A stretch of DNA of 64,000 bases from Hypericibacter terrae (lineage in GTDB: Bacteria; Pseudomonadota; Alphaproteobacteria; Dongiales; Dongiaceae). Position numbers and translations under genes: made by a program. Of the stretch, positions 52,589 through 61,921 are shown in pieces. Positions within the stretch are counted from its first letter, which is position 1. Each line of letters begins with the position of its first letter. The notes beneath the pieces are model-generated. The model saw only the letters and a program-made list of their open reading frames with translations, had not been told where the DNA came from and searched no databases. Location: positions 2,542,001 to 2,606,000 of the forward strand of contig NZ_CP042906.1 in NCBI RefSeq assembly GCF_008728855.1. The letters are read 5' to 3'.

Positions 52589-52604
52589 TGAATGATCATA
52601 TAAT
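52589..52604. promoter_or_regulatory. Candidate TetR operator motif shared with 14065-14080
   Basis: TGAATGATCATATAAT lies between the aminotransferase and TetR genes. It matches 15 of 16 bases with the motif beside the paralogous TetR gene, and both contain the palindrome TGATCA. A GATTATGT copy at 52520-52527 also matches an arm of the first locus. A binding-site role is inferred. Confidence 0.5.
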
Positions 52605-52690
52605 TTCGTGATTTTAAAATCGCCTATATTACAGATGGTTATCTAATTTTTCCTAATTCTTAACGATAACTGGCGACTCTAAGAGGCGAA

Positions 52691-53800
52691 ATGGCTCGGC
52701 TGAATCCGGTAAAGGAAACGCGCCAACTTCAGCTCATCGAGGCGACAATCGCCACGATCGGGCGGCGCGGCTACGCGGCCACGACGCTGAGCCATGTGGC
52801 CAGCGCCGCCGGCATGTCGCCCGGAATCGTGAATTTCTACTTCCGGACCAAGGAGCAACTCCTTGCAGCCACGCTGGAATTCATCGCCGGCGAATATGAG
52901 AGCTCCTGGCGCGCCCAGTTGGCCGCGGCGGGCGAATCACCGGCGGCGCAGCTCGAGGCCATGATCGAGGCCGATTTCAGCCCCGGGATCTTCACCCGCG
53001 AGAAGATGACGGTCTGGTACGCCTTCTGGGCCGAGGCCCCGAACCAGCCGCTCTACGAGACCCTCGTGTCCGAGCTGGAGCAGCGCTACTGGAGCGAAAC
53101 CCGCGGCATCGTCGATCGCCTGATCGCCGAGGGCGGCTATAAGGGGCTCGACCCCGACGCCGTCGCCCACGGCCTCAACGCCATGATCGACGGACTCTGG
53201 TTCGATCTCCTGATCGATCCCAATTCGGTGACGCCGGCCCAGGGCAAGAGCATCTGCCGGCTCTATCTCTCAGGCATCTTTCCGAAGCATTTCGGCCAGT
53301 ATGCGGCCGGCGGCACGCCGGCGGCCGCTGTTTCGGTCGAGGCGGTCGCGCCCCTCGACCGCCCTGTCGAAGAGGCCGTGGAAGGCACCGATGCCTTCGG
53401 GCGCGCCGCTCATCGCAAGCGGCTGTCGGCCGCGCTGCGCCGCCGGCTGCAGCCGCAGGGCCGCCTGACGATGAAGGAGCTGGCCGCGGGCATCGGCGTC
53501 ACGACCGACACCGTGCAGAACTGGCTCAATGAAAGCACCGAGCCGTCCTCCTGGCTGCTGGGTCGGCTGCTGGCCATGCTCGACCCGGCATTCTTCGTTG
53601 AAGCCTTCGGGCCCACGGTCGATGCCATGCGCCGTCGCTTCGAGACGCGATTGACGGCCGAGCGCGAGGCGGCGGAGAAGGATCGCGCCATCCTGACGGA
53701 GATCGATCCGCGGCCTGCGAACACCGATCTGCCCTCCGGCGACCCGGCGCGGCCGGCCGAGCGCGGTCCCGAAGATTCGGGCGGCTCACGCCAGAGCTGA
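52691..53800 (+). CDS. BetI-like TetR regulator with extra C-terminal helix-turn-helix
   Basis: A 369-residue protein, about 150 residues longer than ordinary TetR regulators. Residues 10-58 form the TetR helix-turn-helix (HVASAAGMSPGIVNFYF), and residues about 60-205 the BetI-like sensor (KMTVWYAFWAEAP). After a linker, residues about 258-300 form a second helix-turn-helix of the XRE/Cro style (LTMKELAAGIGVTTDTVQNWL). The tail is polar and probably disordered. The first 205 residues are paralogous to the regulator at 13353-14000. It is divergent from the class III aminotransferase and probably controls it. No frameshift is needed: the whole protein is one frame. Confidence 0.88.
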   Translation: MARLNPVKETRQLQLIEATIATIGRRGYAATTLSHVASAAGMSPGIVNFYFRTKEQLLAATLEFIAGEYESSWRAQLAAAGESPAAQLEAMIEADFSPGIFTREKMTVWYAFWAEAPNQPLYETLVSELEQRYWSETRGIVDRLIAEGGYKGLDPDAVAHGLNAMIDGLWFDLLIDPNSVTPAQGKSICRLYLSGIFPKHFGQYAAGGTPAAAVSVEAVAPLDRPVEEAVEGTDAFGRAAHRKRLSAALRRRLQPQGRLTMKELAAGIGVTTDTVQNWLNESTEPSSWLLGRLLAMLDPAFFVEAFGPTVDAMRRRFETRLTAEREAAEKDRAILTEIDPRPANTDLPSGDPARPAERGPEDSGGSRQS

Positions 53801-53872
53801 GCTATAAAAGTCGCCGGGGCCCTGGCCCTCGCCGGTTGAACCTCCATCGCTCCCATCTCCGCATCCCGCCCT

Positions 53873-55987
53873 ATGAACATCGCGACAAGACTGCATCGCC
53901 TTGCCCCCTTGCTGACGCCCTCATCGGTCGCCCTCATCGGGGCTTCGCCCAAGGCCGGCAGTGTCGGGCAGGGGATGATCCAGACCGTCAAGGGTGGCGG
54001 CTATGCCGGCCGGCTCCATTACGTGAATCCGTCCTATACGGAGATCGACGGCCAGCCCTGTTACCCCTCGATCGCGGATCTGCCGGAAGCGATCGACCTG
54101 ATCGTGCTGGGCGTCGCCAATGCGCGCCTCGAGCGGAGCCTGGGCCAGGCGATCGCGGCGGGCGCGCGTTCCGCCACGATCTTCGCCAGCTGTTATCTGG
54201 AGAACGACACGGCGCCGAGCCTGCCCCTGCGCATCGCCGCAATGGCGCGCGAGGCCGGGATGCCGATCTGCGGCGGCAACGGCATGGGCTTCTATAATTT
54301 CGATCACCGCCTGAGAGTCTGCGGCTTCCCGCCGCCGGCCTGGGTCGAGGGCGGCGGCAACAAGACCCTGATCACCCATTCAGGTTCGGCCTTCAGCGCG
54401 CTGGTCCATCACGACCATCGCTTCGCCTATAACCTGGCAGTATCGCCCGGGCAGGAACTCGGCGCCACCTGCGACGAGTATCTCGACTTCGCCCTCGACA
54501 TGCCGACCACGCGGGTCGTCGGCATCTTCCTCGAGACGGTGCGCAACGCCGACGGTTTCATCGCCGCGCTCGAGAAGGCCCGCGCCAAGCGGATTCCGAT
54601 CGTGGTGCTGAAGGTCGGACGCACGGCCGAGAGCGCCAAGCTCGCCGTCAGCCATTCTGGTGCCGTTGCCGGCGACTATGCCGCCTATGAGGCCGTGTTC
54701 GATCGCTATGGCGTGGTCGTGGTGGACACGCTCACTGAGTTCGCCAACGCGCTGCTGCTGCTGGGCCATGACAGGCGATTGCCGGCGGGCGGGCTTGCGA
54801 CCATGCATGATTCCGGCGGTTTGCGGGAGCTGACGGTGGATCGCGCGGTGACGCGCGGCGTTCCCTTCGCGAAGATCAACGCCGAGACGACGCAAAAACT
54901 GGCGGCAAGGCTCGATTACGGCCTCGACCCGATCAATCCGCTCGATGCCTGGGGCACGGGCAATGACTACGAAGGCATCTTCGAAGACTGCCTGGTCGCG
55001 CTCTGCAACGATCCCGACACGTCGATCGGTGCGCTCTTCGGCGAGACGCGCGACGCCTATTCGCTCCATGAAGGCTATGGCCGCGTCCTGGCCCGGGCCG
55101 CGACGAGAACCACCAAGCCGATCGTGATGGTCAACAACATGGCGGTGATCGGCGAAGCCAAGCTCGCCTCGCATCTGACGCGGGGCGGCTTCCCGGTGCT
55201 GATCGATATCGACGCCACGATGGCGGCGTTCCGCGCCGCGTTCACCTGGCGCGACGCGGCCGACCGGCCGGCCCCCAAACCGGCTGTTGCGCCGGAAGGC
55301 CTGCGCGGCAAATGGAAAGCGCGTCTGGAGAAGGGCGGCCCGCTCGATGAATCCGAGAGCCTCGCGCTGATGGCCGACTACGGTGTCGGCGTGCTCGCGC
55401 ACCGCATTGCCGGGAACGAGGCCGATGCGGTCGCGGCCGCGAGGGCGATCGGCTTTCCCGTGGCGCTCAAGACGGCGACGCCGGGCGTTCTCCATAAATC
55501 CGATGTCGGCGGCGTCAAGCTGGCGCTGGCCGACGAGACGGCGCTGGCCGCCGCTTATCGCGATGTTGCGGGGCGCCTGGGGCCGCGCGTGCTGATCATG
55601 GCCATGGCGGGGAAGGGGGTCGAGCTCTCGTTCGGCGCCGTGGTCGATGCGCAGTTCGGTTCGCTGGTGATGGTGGGAGCCGGCGGCGTCCTGATCGAGA
55701 TGATGAAGGATCGCCGCTTCGCCCTGCCGCCTTTCGACAAGACGGAGGCTCACCGCCTCATCGATGCGCTGGCGCTGCGGCCCTTGCTCGACGGCAAGCG
55801 CGGCCAGAAGCCCGCCGATATCGACGCTCTGGCGCAAAGCCTTGCCGCCTTCTCGGTGCTGGTCGCCGATCTCAAGGGACTGATCGCCGAGATCGACATC
55901 AATCCGGTACTTGCCGGTCCTGGCGATGCGGTGGCGCTCGATGCGCTGGTGGTGCCGAAGGCGCCGGAGAAAGCTTCGGGAGACTGA
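53873..55987 (+). CDS. ADP-forming acyl-CoA synthetase (acetate-CoA ligase family)
   Basis: A 704-residue NDP-forming acyl-CoA synthetase. Domain order: CoA-binding Rossmann domain (about 15-135, [14 protein letters not shown]), succinyl-CoA-ligase-like domains with the phospho-His loop [11 protein letters not shown] (about 259-269), and an ATP-grasp domain (about 480-700, [20 protein letters not shown]). It interconverts acyl-CoA + ADP + phosphate with acid + CoA + ATP. It follows the TetR gene on the same strand after 72 bases. An acyl acid from amine breakdown is a plausible substrate; specificity is unknown. Confidence 0.88.
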   Translation: MNIATRLHRLAPLLTPSSVALIGASPKAGSVGQGMIQTVKGGGYAGRLHYVNPSYTEIDGQPCYPSIADLPEAIDLIVLGVANARLERSLGQAIAAGARSATIFASCYLENDTAPSLPLRIAAMAREAGMPICGGNGMGFYNFDHRLRVCGFPPPAWVEGGGNKTLITHSGSAFSALVHHDHRFAYNLAVSPGQELGATCDEYLDFALDMPTTRVVGIFLETVRNADGFIAALEKARAKRIPIVVLKVGRTAESAKLAVSHSGAVAGDYAAYEAVFDRYGVVVVDTLTEFANALLLLGHDRRLPAGGLATMHDSGGLRELTVDRAVTRGVPFAKINAETTQKLAARLDYGLDPINPLDAWGTGNDYEGIFEDCLVALCNDPDTSIGALFGETRDAYSLHEGYGRVLARAATRTTKPIVMVNNMAVIGEAKLASHLTRGGFPVLIDIDATMAAFRAAFTWRDAADRPAPKPAVAPEGLRGKWKARLEKGGPLDESESLALMADYGVGVLAHRIAGNEADAVAAARAIGFPVALKTATPGVLHKSDVGGVKLALADETALAAAYRDVAGRLGPRVLIMAMAGKGVELSFGAVVDAQFGSLVMVGAGGVLIEMMKDRRFALPPFDKTEAHRLIDALALRPLLDGKRGQKPADIDALAQSLAAFSVLVADLKGLIAEIDINPVLAGPGDAVALDALVVPKAPEKASGD

Positions 55988-55989
55988 CG

Positions 55990-56421
55990 ATGCCGATCCT
56001 CGACCTGCTGACCCTGCTGGTGGCATCGGTCTTCGCCGGAGCGGCGATCTACATCAATCTGGTCGAGCAGCCGGCGCGGCTGGGCCTCGACGATCGCGCG
56101 CTGCTGGCGCAGTGGAAGCCGAGCTATGCCCGCGGCTTCGCCATGCAGGCGAGCCTCGCGGTCATCGGCGGGTTACTTGGTATCGCGGCTTTCGTCGAGA
56201 CGGAATTCTGGGGCTGGCTGTTGGCGGCGCTGCTGCTCCTGGCCAATTGGCCCTACACGCTCCTGGCCATCATGCCGACCAATCGGCGGCTCGGCGCCAT
56301 CGTCCCCGAGCAGGCGGGAGCGGAGAGCCGCAGACTGATCGAACACTGGGGCGGCCTGCACGCAGTGCGCAGCGGCCTCGGGCTCGCAGCCGCCCTGGTC
56401 GCGCTCTGGTGCCTGGCCTGA
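55990..56421 (+). CDS. DUF1772-like membrane protein
   Basis: A 143-residue protein with four predicted helices. It resembles the DUF1772 (anthrone-oxygenase-like) family: [16 protein letters not shown] near the N-terminus, [12 protein letters not shown], and [16 protein letters not shown] in the third helix region. It lies 2 bases after the acyl-CoA synthetase stop with GGGAG before it, so it belongs to that operon. Function unknown. Confidence 0.78.
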   Translation: MPILDLLTLLVASVFAGAAIYINLVEQPARLGLDDRALLAQWKPSYARGFAMQASLAVIGGLLGIAAFVETEFWGWLLAALLLLANWPYTLLAIMPTNRRLGAIVPEQAGAESRRLIEHWGGLHAVRSGLGLAAALVALWCLA

Positions 56422-56428
56422 GCGCGAT

Positions 56429-57289
56429 TCAGGCGAGGAACGCGACGAGAGCCGGAATCACCTGATCCGGCGCCTCGTCGATCAGCCAGTGACCGGAACC
56501 CTTGACGATCACGCCCGTGACGTTGCTCGCGACGATTTTCGCCTGGTCGATGAGGAACGTGCCCGAGGCCTTCTCCCCGGTCAGGATGAGGAAGGGCATG
56601 GTGAGCTTCATGACCGAGAGGGCGGCGAAGTCCTTCGCGTCCTGCTCGAAGTTCCGGAAATATTCGAAGCCGGCGCGCATGCCGCCGTCGCGAGCATAGG
56701 CCGCCGCATAGAGCTGACGGTCGGCTTCCGACACGGACTTGGTCCGGTCGGCGGCGAAGTCGTTCCAGAAATGCTCGAAGTAGATGCGCTCGCGCCCGGC
56801 GACCAGGGCAAGCGGGGTCTCGCCGTAGAAGTGAAAATGCCAGAGGTCGCGCATCAGCCAGACATCCTTCCAATCACCGACACCGGGAAGGAAGGCGTCC
56901 ATCAGGGCCACCTTGCTGACCTCGGCGGGGAACTGGGCCGCGTAGGCATAAGCCACCATCAGTCCGATATCGTGACCGACCATCTGCACCCTGTCATGTC
57001 CAAGCTGGCGCACCAGGCCATGAATGTCCCGGGCCATCGTCTTCTTGTCATAACCGTCGGGCGGGCGCTGCGAAGCGCCGGCACCGCGCAGATCGGGGGC
57101 GATCACTGTATGCGTCGTCGCCAGCAGGGGCAGGAGCGGGGTCCACATATGACTGGTCTGGGCATAGCCATGGAGCAACACAACCACGGGGCCGCGACCG
57201 CCGATCTTGTAGTTGATCGAGACAGCATCGACCGTGGCGGTCTTCTCGATGAATCCCTCAGGCAAGGGAGCCGCGGCGATCTGTGTCAT
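56429..57289 (-). CDS. Alpha/beta hydrolase, epoxide hydrolase/dehalogenase type
   Basis: A 286-residue alpha/beta hydrolase. The oxyanion segment is LLHGYAQTSHMW and the nucleophile elbow MVGHDIGLMVAY carries Asp107 as nucleophile. That is the pattern of epoxide hydrolases and haloalkane dehalogenases. His in KGSGHWLIDEAPD completes the active site. Fluoroacetate dehalogenases have Arg after the Asp, which is Ile here, so that activity is unlikely. It converges with the DUF1772 gene (7 bases between). Confidence 0.85.
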   Translation of the reverse strand: MTQIAAAPLPEGFIEKTATVDAVSINYKIGGRGPVVVLLHGYAQTSHMWTPLLPLLATTHTVIAPDLRGAGASQRPPDGYDKKTMARDIHGLVRQLGHDRVQMVGHDIGLMVAYAYAAQFPAEVSKVALMDAFLPGVGDWKDVWLMRDLWHFHFYGETPLALVAGRERIYFEHFWNDFAADRTKSVSEADRQLYAAAYARDGGMRAGFEYFRNFEQDAKDFAALSVMKLTMPFLILTGEKASGTFLIDQAKIVASNVTGVIVKGSGHWLIDEAPDQVIPALVAFLA

Positions 57290-57376
57290 GGAGGTTCCTG
57301 ATAAGAGGGGCGATGCGTTCGGTCGCCGCCGCCGCCGCGGACAATGCGGCCCGGGTCGGACCCGGTCAACCTGGAT

Positions 57377-58540
57377 TCAACTGATCACGCCGCGTTTGCG
57401 CAGCAGCGCGACCAACCGGTCATGCGGCAACGCCGGTGTCCGATGGCCGTCGCGTCCGATCATGGTGGCGTTGGCGACGAGCGCATTGACCACGGCTTCT
57501 TCGATCGCGTGGGCCACGGCGGCGTAGAACGGATCCATGCGGCCCCAGGGCACGAAGCGCAGCTGGTCGAATTCGTCTTTTGCGGGCTCGCCCTCCGAGA
57601 AGCGGCTCTTGAGGGCCCCTTCGTTGCCGGTCGAGAAGGCGAGGAACAGATCGCCCGAGAAATGCGAGCCGGTCGTCCCGGTGCGCGCGAGACCCATGCC
57701 GACGCGCCGCGCCAGCGCCTTGCACTGCGCCGGCAGCAACGGCGCATCGGTGCCGACGATGGCAATCACCGAGCCCGCGCCGGCGGGTGCCGCCTGGCGG
57801 CGCGTTTCCATCGGATTGTCGTCGGCGAGTTCGCGGCCGACCGGCACGCCCGCGATGGTGAGCTCGTGTCGGCTGCCGAAATTCGCCTGCACGAAGGCGC
57901 CGACGGTGTAGCGATGCGGGCCGTAGGGCACGACCCGCGAGGCCGTGCCGCAGCCGCCCTTGAAGGCATAGCAGTTCATGCCGGTGCCGCCGCCCACCGA
58001 TCCTTCTTCGATCGCTCCCGGCCGCGCGGCGTCGATGGCGCGGAGCGCATGCGCGGGCTTCACATGGGCGCCGTTGATGTCGTTGAGATAGCCATCCCAG
58101 GTCTCGCCCACGACCGGCAGGAGCCAGGCTTCGGCGAGCTTCGGGTAATGGCGCACGACCCATTCGATGGCGCCCGTATGGCAGGCGCCCACCGAATGCG
58201 TGTTGGTGATCAGGATCGGGAGATCCAGCGAGCCGGTTTCTTCGATCCAGGCGGTTCCTGTCATCTCGCCATTGCCGTTGAGCGAGACCATCCCGGCGGC
58301 GCAAGGATTGCCGACGCCGTCGCGGCCGCGCGGCAGGATCGCGGTCACGCCGGTGCGCACCGGCCCATGTCCCGTGCGCAGCGCGCCGTCGCCGTGGATC
58401 AGGGTTTCGTAGCCGACCGCCAGCCCAGGCAGGTCGGTGATGGCATTCAAGGCGCCGGGCGTGCCGGCGAAGGGAATGCCGAGCGCACGGGCGCGAGGCT
58501 TTCCGGAGGGTGTCGCCTCGGAGGCGGGGCGGGCGGTCAT
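57377..58540 (-). CDS. DmpA-type (P1/S58) self-cleaving aminopeptidase
   Basis: A 387-residue Ntn-like peptidase of family S58 (DmpA/BapA). The precursor cuts itself before a Ser that becomes the nucleophile; here this is Gly180-Ser181 in EEGSVGGGTGMNCY. Other landmarks are DLPGLAVGYET and ITNTHSVGACHTGAIEW. Members remove N-terminal residues, some with D- or beta-amino acids. There is no signal peptide, so it is cytoplasmic. Divergent from no clear partner; AGGA precedes the ATG. Confidence 0.88.
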   Translation of the reverse strand: MTARPASEATPSGKPRARALGIPFAGTPGALNAITDLPGLAVGYETLIHGDGALRTGHGPVRTGVTAILPRGRDGVGNPCAAGMVSLNGNGEMTGTAWIEETGSLDLPILITNTHSVGACHTGAIEWVVRHYPKLAEAWLLPVVGETWDGYLNDINGAHVKPAHALRAIDAARPGAIEEGSVGGGTGMNCYAFKGGCGTASRVVPYGPHRYTVGAFVQANFGSRHELTIAGVPVGRELADDNPMETRRQAAPAGAGSVIAIVGTDAPLLPAQCKALARRVGMGLARTGTTGSHFSGDLFLAFSTGNEGALKSRFSEGEPAKDEFDQLRFVPWGRMDPFYAAVAHAIEEAVVNALVANATMIGRDGHRTPALPHDRLVALLRKRGVIS

Positions 58541-58613
58541 GTCGCGATCCTGCTGCTTGGGGTCTGGAGCTCACCGACGAGCCCGAAACATGCCGCGCCG
58601 CCGGACAAAGAGA

Positions 58614-58647
58614 AAGGCCCCTTCCGGCGGATGCCGAAAGGGGCCTT
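58614..58647 (-). terminator. Terminator of the RNA helicase gene
   Basis: A 15-bp stem with one mismatch (58614-58628 with 58633-58647, loop GGAT) beginning 27 bases beyond the minus-strand helicase stop, followed on that strand by TCTCTTTG. Confidence 0.75.
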
Positions 58648-58674
58648 GGAACTCGACGCTAAATCCGGGATGGC

Positions 58675-60375
58675 CTAGGCGACGTCGCGCTCGTCGTCGC
58701 GCTCTTCGCTACGGCTGGCCGGACGCTTCACCGGATGGCGCAGGAAGGCCGGCATATGATCGCCGAAGGCCAGCACCGGCGCGTCATCGTCCTCGTCGGA
58801 ACGACGCTCGGCCGGACGGGCCGCTTCCATATGCGAACCGTCATGACGGATCGGCTGGGGCTTGGAACGGCTCTCGCCCGCTTCGGGGCGGGGCTGCCGC
58901 TTGCCGCGGCCGGAACGCTCCTGACGGCCCGACCGCTCTTCGCGGTTGGATTCGCGGGGCGCACGGGCCTCGCGCGCGGGCCGCTCTTCGCGGGCCGGAC
59001 GCTCTTCATGGACCACGGCCGCTTCCGCGACAGGGCTTTCTTCACGCATGACCGGCTCCGTCATCTCGGGCGCCGCGGCTTCGATCAGAGTCTCTTCGGC
59101 CGGCTTCGGCGCGCTGCGGTTGCGATCGCTGCGACCGCGTCCGCCGCGGCTGCGCTTCTCGCCATCCGCGCTGCCGCTGCGACCGGCGCTGCGTCCGCTG
59201 CTGGGACGCCGTCCCCGGCGACGCCCGCCGTCGTCGGCCTCGAAGGCGACGAGGTCGAAGCCCTCGACCACGATCCGCGGCACGGTCTTGCCGAGCATTT
59301 TCTCGATCGCCTCGACGAAGCGGCCGTCATAGGGCGACGCGATCGTATAGGCACGACCCTCGCGGCCCGCGCGGCCGGTGCGGCCGATGCGATGGATGTA
59401 GTCTTCGGCGTGGATCGGCACGTCGAAATTGAAGACGTGGCTCAGGCCCTGGATGTCGAGGCCGCGCGCGGCGACGTCGGAGCAGACCAGCAGCGTGATC
59501 TCGTCGTTCTTGAACTTTTCGAGGGTCTCGGTGCGCTTGGGCTGGGACATGTCGCCATGGAGCTGGCCGGCATTGAAGCCGTGCTTCGCCAGCGAGCGAT
59601 AGAGGATGTCCACGTCCTTCTTGCGATTGCAGAAGATGAGCGCGTTCTTGACCGGCTCGGCGCGCAGGAGGCGGCGCAGCGCCTCGCGCTTGTCCTCTTC
59701 CTGCACGACCACGAGACCCTGGGTCACCAGCGCCGCCGGCGAGGCGGGGGGAGCGACCGAGATTTCCTTCGGGTTCATCAGGAAGGCGTCGGCCAGGCGC
59801 TTGATCTCCGGCGGCATCGTTGCCGAGAAGAACAGGGTCTGGCGGATCTTCGGCAGGAGCGACACGATGCGCTCGACATCGGGGATGAAACCCATATCGA
59901 GCATGCGGTCGGCCTCGTCGATGACGAGGATCTTCACGTCGCTCATCAGGATCTTGCCGCGCTCGAACAGATCGAGCAGGCGGCCCGGCGTGGCGATCAG
60001 CACGTCGACGCCGCGATCGAGCTTCTTCTGCTGGTCGGTGAAGGATTCGCCGCCGATCAGCAGCGCCTGCGAGAGCTTGTGATATTTGCCGTAGATGTCG
60101 AAATTCTCGGCGACCTGCGTGGCAAGCTCACGCGTCGGCTCGAGGATCAAGGATCGGGGCATCCGCGCGCGGGCACGTCCGCTCGCGAGCATGTCGATCA
60201 TCGGCAGCGTGAAGGATGCCGTCTTGCCGGTGCCGGTCTGGGCACAGCCCAGAACGTCTCGTCCCATCTGCACGATGGGAATGGCCTGGGCCTGGATGGG
60301 GGTCGGTTCGCGATAGCCGACTTCGGCAATGGCGCGCAAAACTTCTGGGCTGAGCCCAAGGTCGTCAAAACTCAT
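58675..60375 (-). CDS. DEAD-box RNA helicase (RhlE-like)
   Basis: A 566-residue ATP-dependent RNA helicase. Q motif EPTPIQAQAIP, motif I AQTGTGKT, Ia PTRELATQ, Ib ATPGRLLD, II DEAD, III SATM, V ARGLDI and VI HRIGRTGRAGR are all intact (residues 1-375). The C-terminal 190 residues are disordered, with Arg/Gly/Ser-rich basic stretches and a repeated ERPAREERPARE segment around residue 460, which probably bind RNA. Such helicases remodel ribosomal precursors or mRNA, often in the cold. It has its own terminator and a 204-base upstream gap. Confidence 0.93.
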   Translation of the reverse strand: MSFDDLGLSPEVLRAIAEVGYREPTPIQAQAIPIVQMGRDVLGCAQTGTGKTASFTLPMIDMLASGRARARMPRSLILEPTRELATQVAENFDIYGKYHKLSQALLIGGESFTDQQKKLDRGVDVLIATPGRLLDLFERGKILMSDVKILVIDEADRMLDMGFIPDVERIVSLLPKIRQTLFFSATMPPEIKRLADAFLMNPKEISVAPPASPAALVTQGLVVVQEEDKREALRRLLRAEPVKNALIFCNRKKDVDILYRSLAKHGFNAGQLHGDMSQPKRTETLEKFKNDEITLLVCSDVAARGLDIQGLSHVFNFDVPIHAEDYIHRIGRTGRAGREGRAYTIASPYDGRFVEAIEKMLGKTVPRIVVEGFDLVAFEADDGGRRRGRRPSSGRSAGRSGSADGEKRSRGGRGRSDRNRSAPKPAEETLIEAAAPEMTEPVMREESPVAEAAVVHEERPAREERPAREARAPRESNREERSGRQERSGRGKRQPRPEAGESRSKPQPIRHDGSHMEAARPAERRSDEDDDAPVLAFGDHMPAFLRHPVKRPASRSEERDDERDVA

Positions 60376-60579
60376 TATCTACCGGAGCAAGGGGCCTGAA
60401 CGGGATCTCTGGAATCGGCGAAGGGCCCGAATGTTCGCCGCAAAGCTGCCGGATAAGTAGGCAATTCTCGCGGAAAGTCAAGTGTTTGCGCACATCTCCG
60501 CGACTTTGCCGCCGTCCGGCGATGCCGTAACCTGCCCTGGAATTGACGAAGGAATCATTGCCGCGGGGATGAATTTACC

Positions 60580-61137
60580 ATGTTGATCCAACGCGAACGC
60601 TCCTGCCTCCTGATCGTCGACATGCAGGAACGCCTGCTACCCGCGATGGCCGGCGTCGAGCCGTTGCTGCATCACGCCGGCATCCTGATCCGTGCGGCGA
60701 AACGTCTCGACCTGCCGATCCTGGTCTCGGAGCAGTACCCGAAGGGGCTCGGCCCCACCGATCCGGGCCTGCGGACGCTGCTGGGCAACGAGATCGAGCC
60801 CCTGCCCAAGACCCACTTTTCCTGCACGGAGGACCCGGACATCAGGGCCCGGCTTCACGCGCTGGCCCGGGAGCAGGGCCGGGACCAGGTGATCATCCTG
60901 GGTGTCGAGGCCCATGTCTGCGTGCTGCAGACGGCGCTGGGCCTGCCGAAGCTGGGGCTGGCGCCCTTTGTCGTCGGCGATGCCGTGGCCTCGCGCCAGC
61001 CCGAACGCCGGCAAATGGCGCTCGATCGCATGGCGCGCCACGGGATCGAGATCGTGACCACGGAGATGGCCCTGTTCGAATGGCTGGGCAAGGCCGGCAC
61101 GCCCGAGTTCAAGGAACTCTCGGCCCTCATTCGCTGA
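60580..61137 (+). CDS. Isochorismatase-family cysteine hydrolase
   Basis: A 185-residue hydrolase. The catalytic triad of this family is visible: Asp14 (LIVDMQERLL), Lys77 (PKTHFSC) and Cys114 (GVEAHVCVLQTAL), with the cis-peptide segment before the Cys. It resembles the YcaC/ISOC1-type group. The substrate is unknown; amidases of ureides or nicotinamide belong to the same fold. An alpha/beta hydrolase gene follows after 10 bases. Confidence 0.86.
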   Translation: MLIQRERSCLLIVDMQERLLPAMAGVEPLLHHAGILIRAAKRLDLPILVSEQYPKGLGPTDPGLRTLLGNEIEPLPKTHFSCTEDPDIRARLHALAREQGRDQVIILGVEAHVCVLQTALGLPKLGLAPFVVGDAVASRQPERRQMALDRMARHGIEIVTTEMALFEWLGKAGTPEFKELSALIR

Positions 61138-61147
61138 AGCCCCGATC

Positions 61148-61867
61148 ATGGTGCCCGTTCTGCTGTTGCCGGGATCGCTTTGCGACGAGGCTCTCTGGCG
61201 TCACCAGATCGACGCCATCGGGGACCGGGTAGAACTGCGCGTCGGCGATCTGACCCAGGACGACAATGTCGCCGCCATGGCGGCGCGCGTTCTGACGGAA
61301 CTCGCCGGTCCTTTTGCCGTCGTCGGCCATTCCATGGGCGCCTATGTTGCCTTCGAGCTGCTTCGACAAGCGCCCGAGCGGATCGAGCGCCTGGCCCTGC
61401 TGGGGGCGAGCGCGCGTCCCGATGCGCCGGCTGAAACCTCGCGGCGGCAGGACCTGCTGGCGATGCGCGAGCGCGTCCCCTTTCGCGGGATCACGCCGCC
61501 GCTGATGGCGCTGATGATTCATCGCGATCGCCTGGCCGACACCGCCCTCACGCGCGAGATCGAGGCGATGGCCATGCGGGTGGGGAAGGATGCCTTCCTG
61601 CGCCAGTTCCGGGCCATTGTCGGCCGTCCCGACAGCCGGCCGCTGCTGCCATCGATCCGATGCCGGACCTTGATTCTGGCGGGACGGGAAGACGCGCTGG
61701 CGCCCTTGGCGGAGCAGGAGGCGCTCGCCGCCGCCATCCCCGGCGCGCGGCTCGAACTCCTCGATCGGTGCGGCCACCTGGCACCGCTGGAGCGGCCTGA
61801 AATGGTGACCGCCATGCTCGCTGACTGGCTGACTCTCCCGCCCGGAAAGCTTTCCGCATATTCATAA
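61148..61867 (+). CDS. Alpha/beta hydrolase
   Basis: A 239-residue serine hydrolase. Oxyanion segment LLPGSLCDEALW, nucleophile Ser62 in VVGHSMGAYVAFE, acid in LAGREDALAPL and His in DRCGHLAPLERPE. It is close to small carboxylesterases and BioH/MenH-like proteins. It is co-transcribed with the isochorismatase-family gene. Substrate unknown. Confidence 0.84.
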   Translation: MVPVLLLPGSLCDEALWRHQIDAIGDRVELRVGDLTQDDNVAAMAARVLTELAGPFAVVGHSMGAYVAFELLRQAPERIERLALLGASARPDAPAETSRRQDLLAMRERVPFRGITPPLMALMIHRDRLADTALTREIEAMAMRVGKDAFLRQFRAIVGRPDSRPLLPSIRCRTLILAGREDALAPLAEQEALAAAIPGARLELLDRCGHLAPLERPEMVTAMLADWLTLPPGKLSAYS

Positions 61868-61900
61868 TGACATAAGGATATTTTTATATCATCATGACAT
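61867..61900. promoter_or_regulatory. Candidate operator of the ArsR-methyltransferase/metF operon
   Basis: An AT-rich stretch in a GC-rich region, with direct repeats ATGACAT (61867-61873 and 61894-61900) flanking the inverted repeat GATAT-TTTT-ATATC (61877-61890). It lies 21 bases before the ArsR-type gene and is a natural site for autoregulation. Confidence 0.5.
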
Positions 61901-61921
61901 CTGTCGATTGGGAGAGCCGCC

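Noticed and set aside
56429-57289. Fluoroacetate dehalogenase
   Set aside because: The Arg next to the nucleophile in that enzyme is Ile here (GHDIG), so only the general epoxide hydrolase/dehalogenase fold is supported.
59085-59354. A repeat-rich stretch in the helicase C-terminus as a possible tandem-repeat locus
   Set aside because: The repeats are short and imperfect and encode the usual basic disordered tail of RhlE-type helicases.
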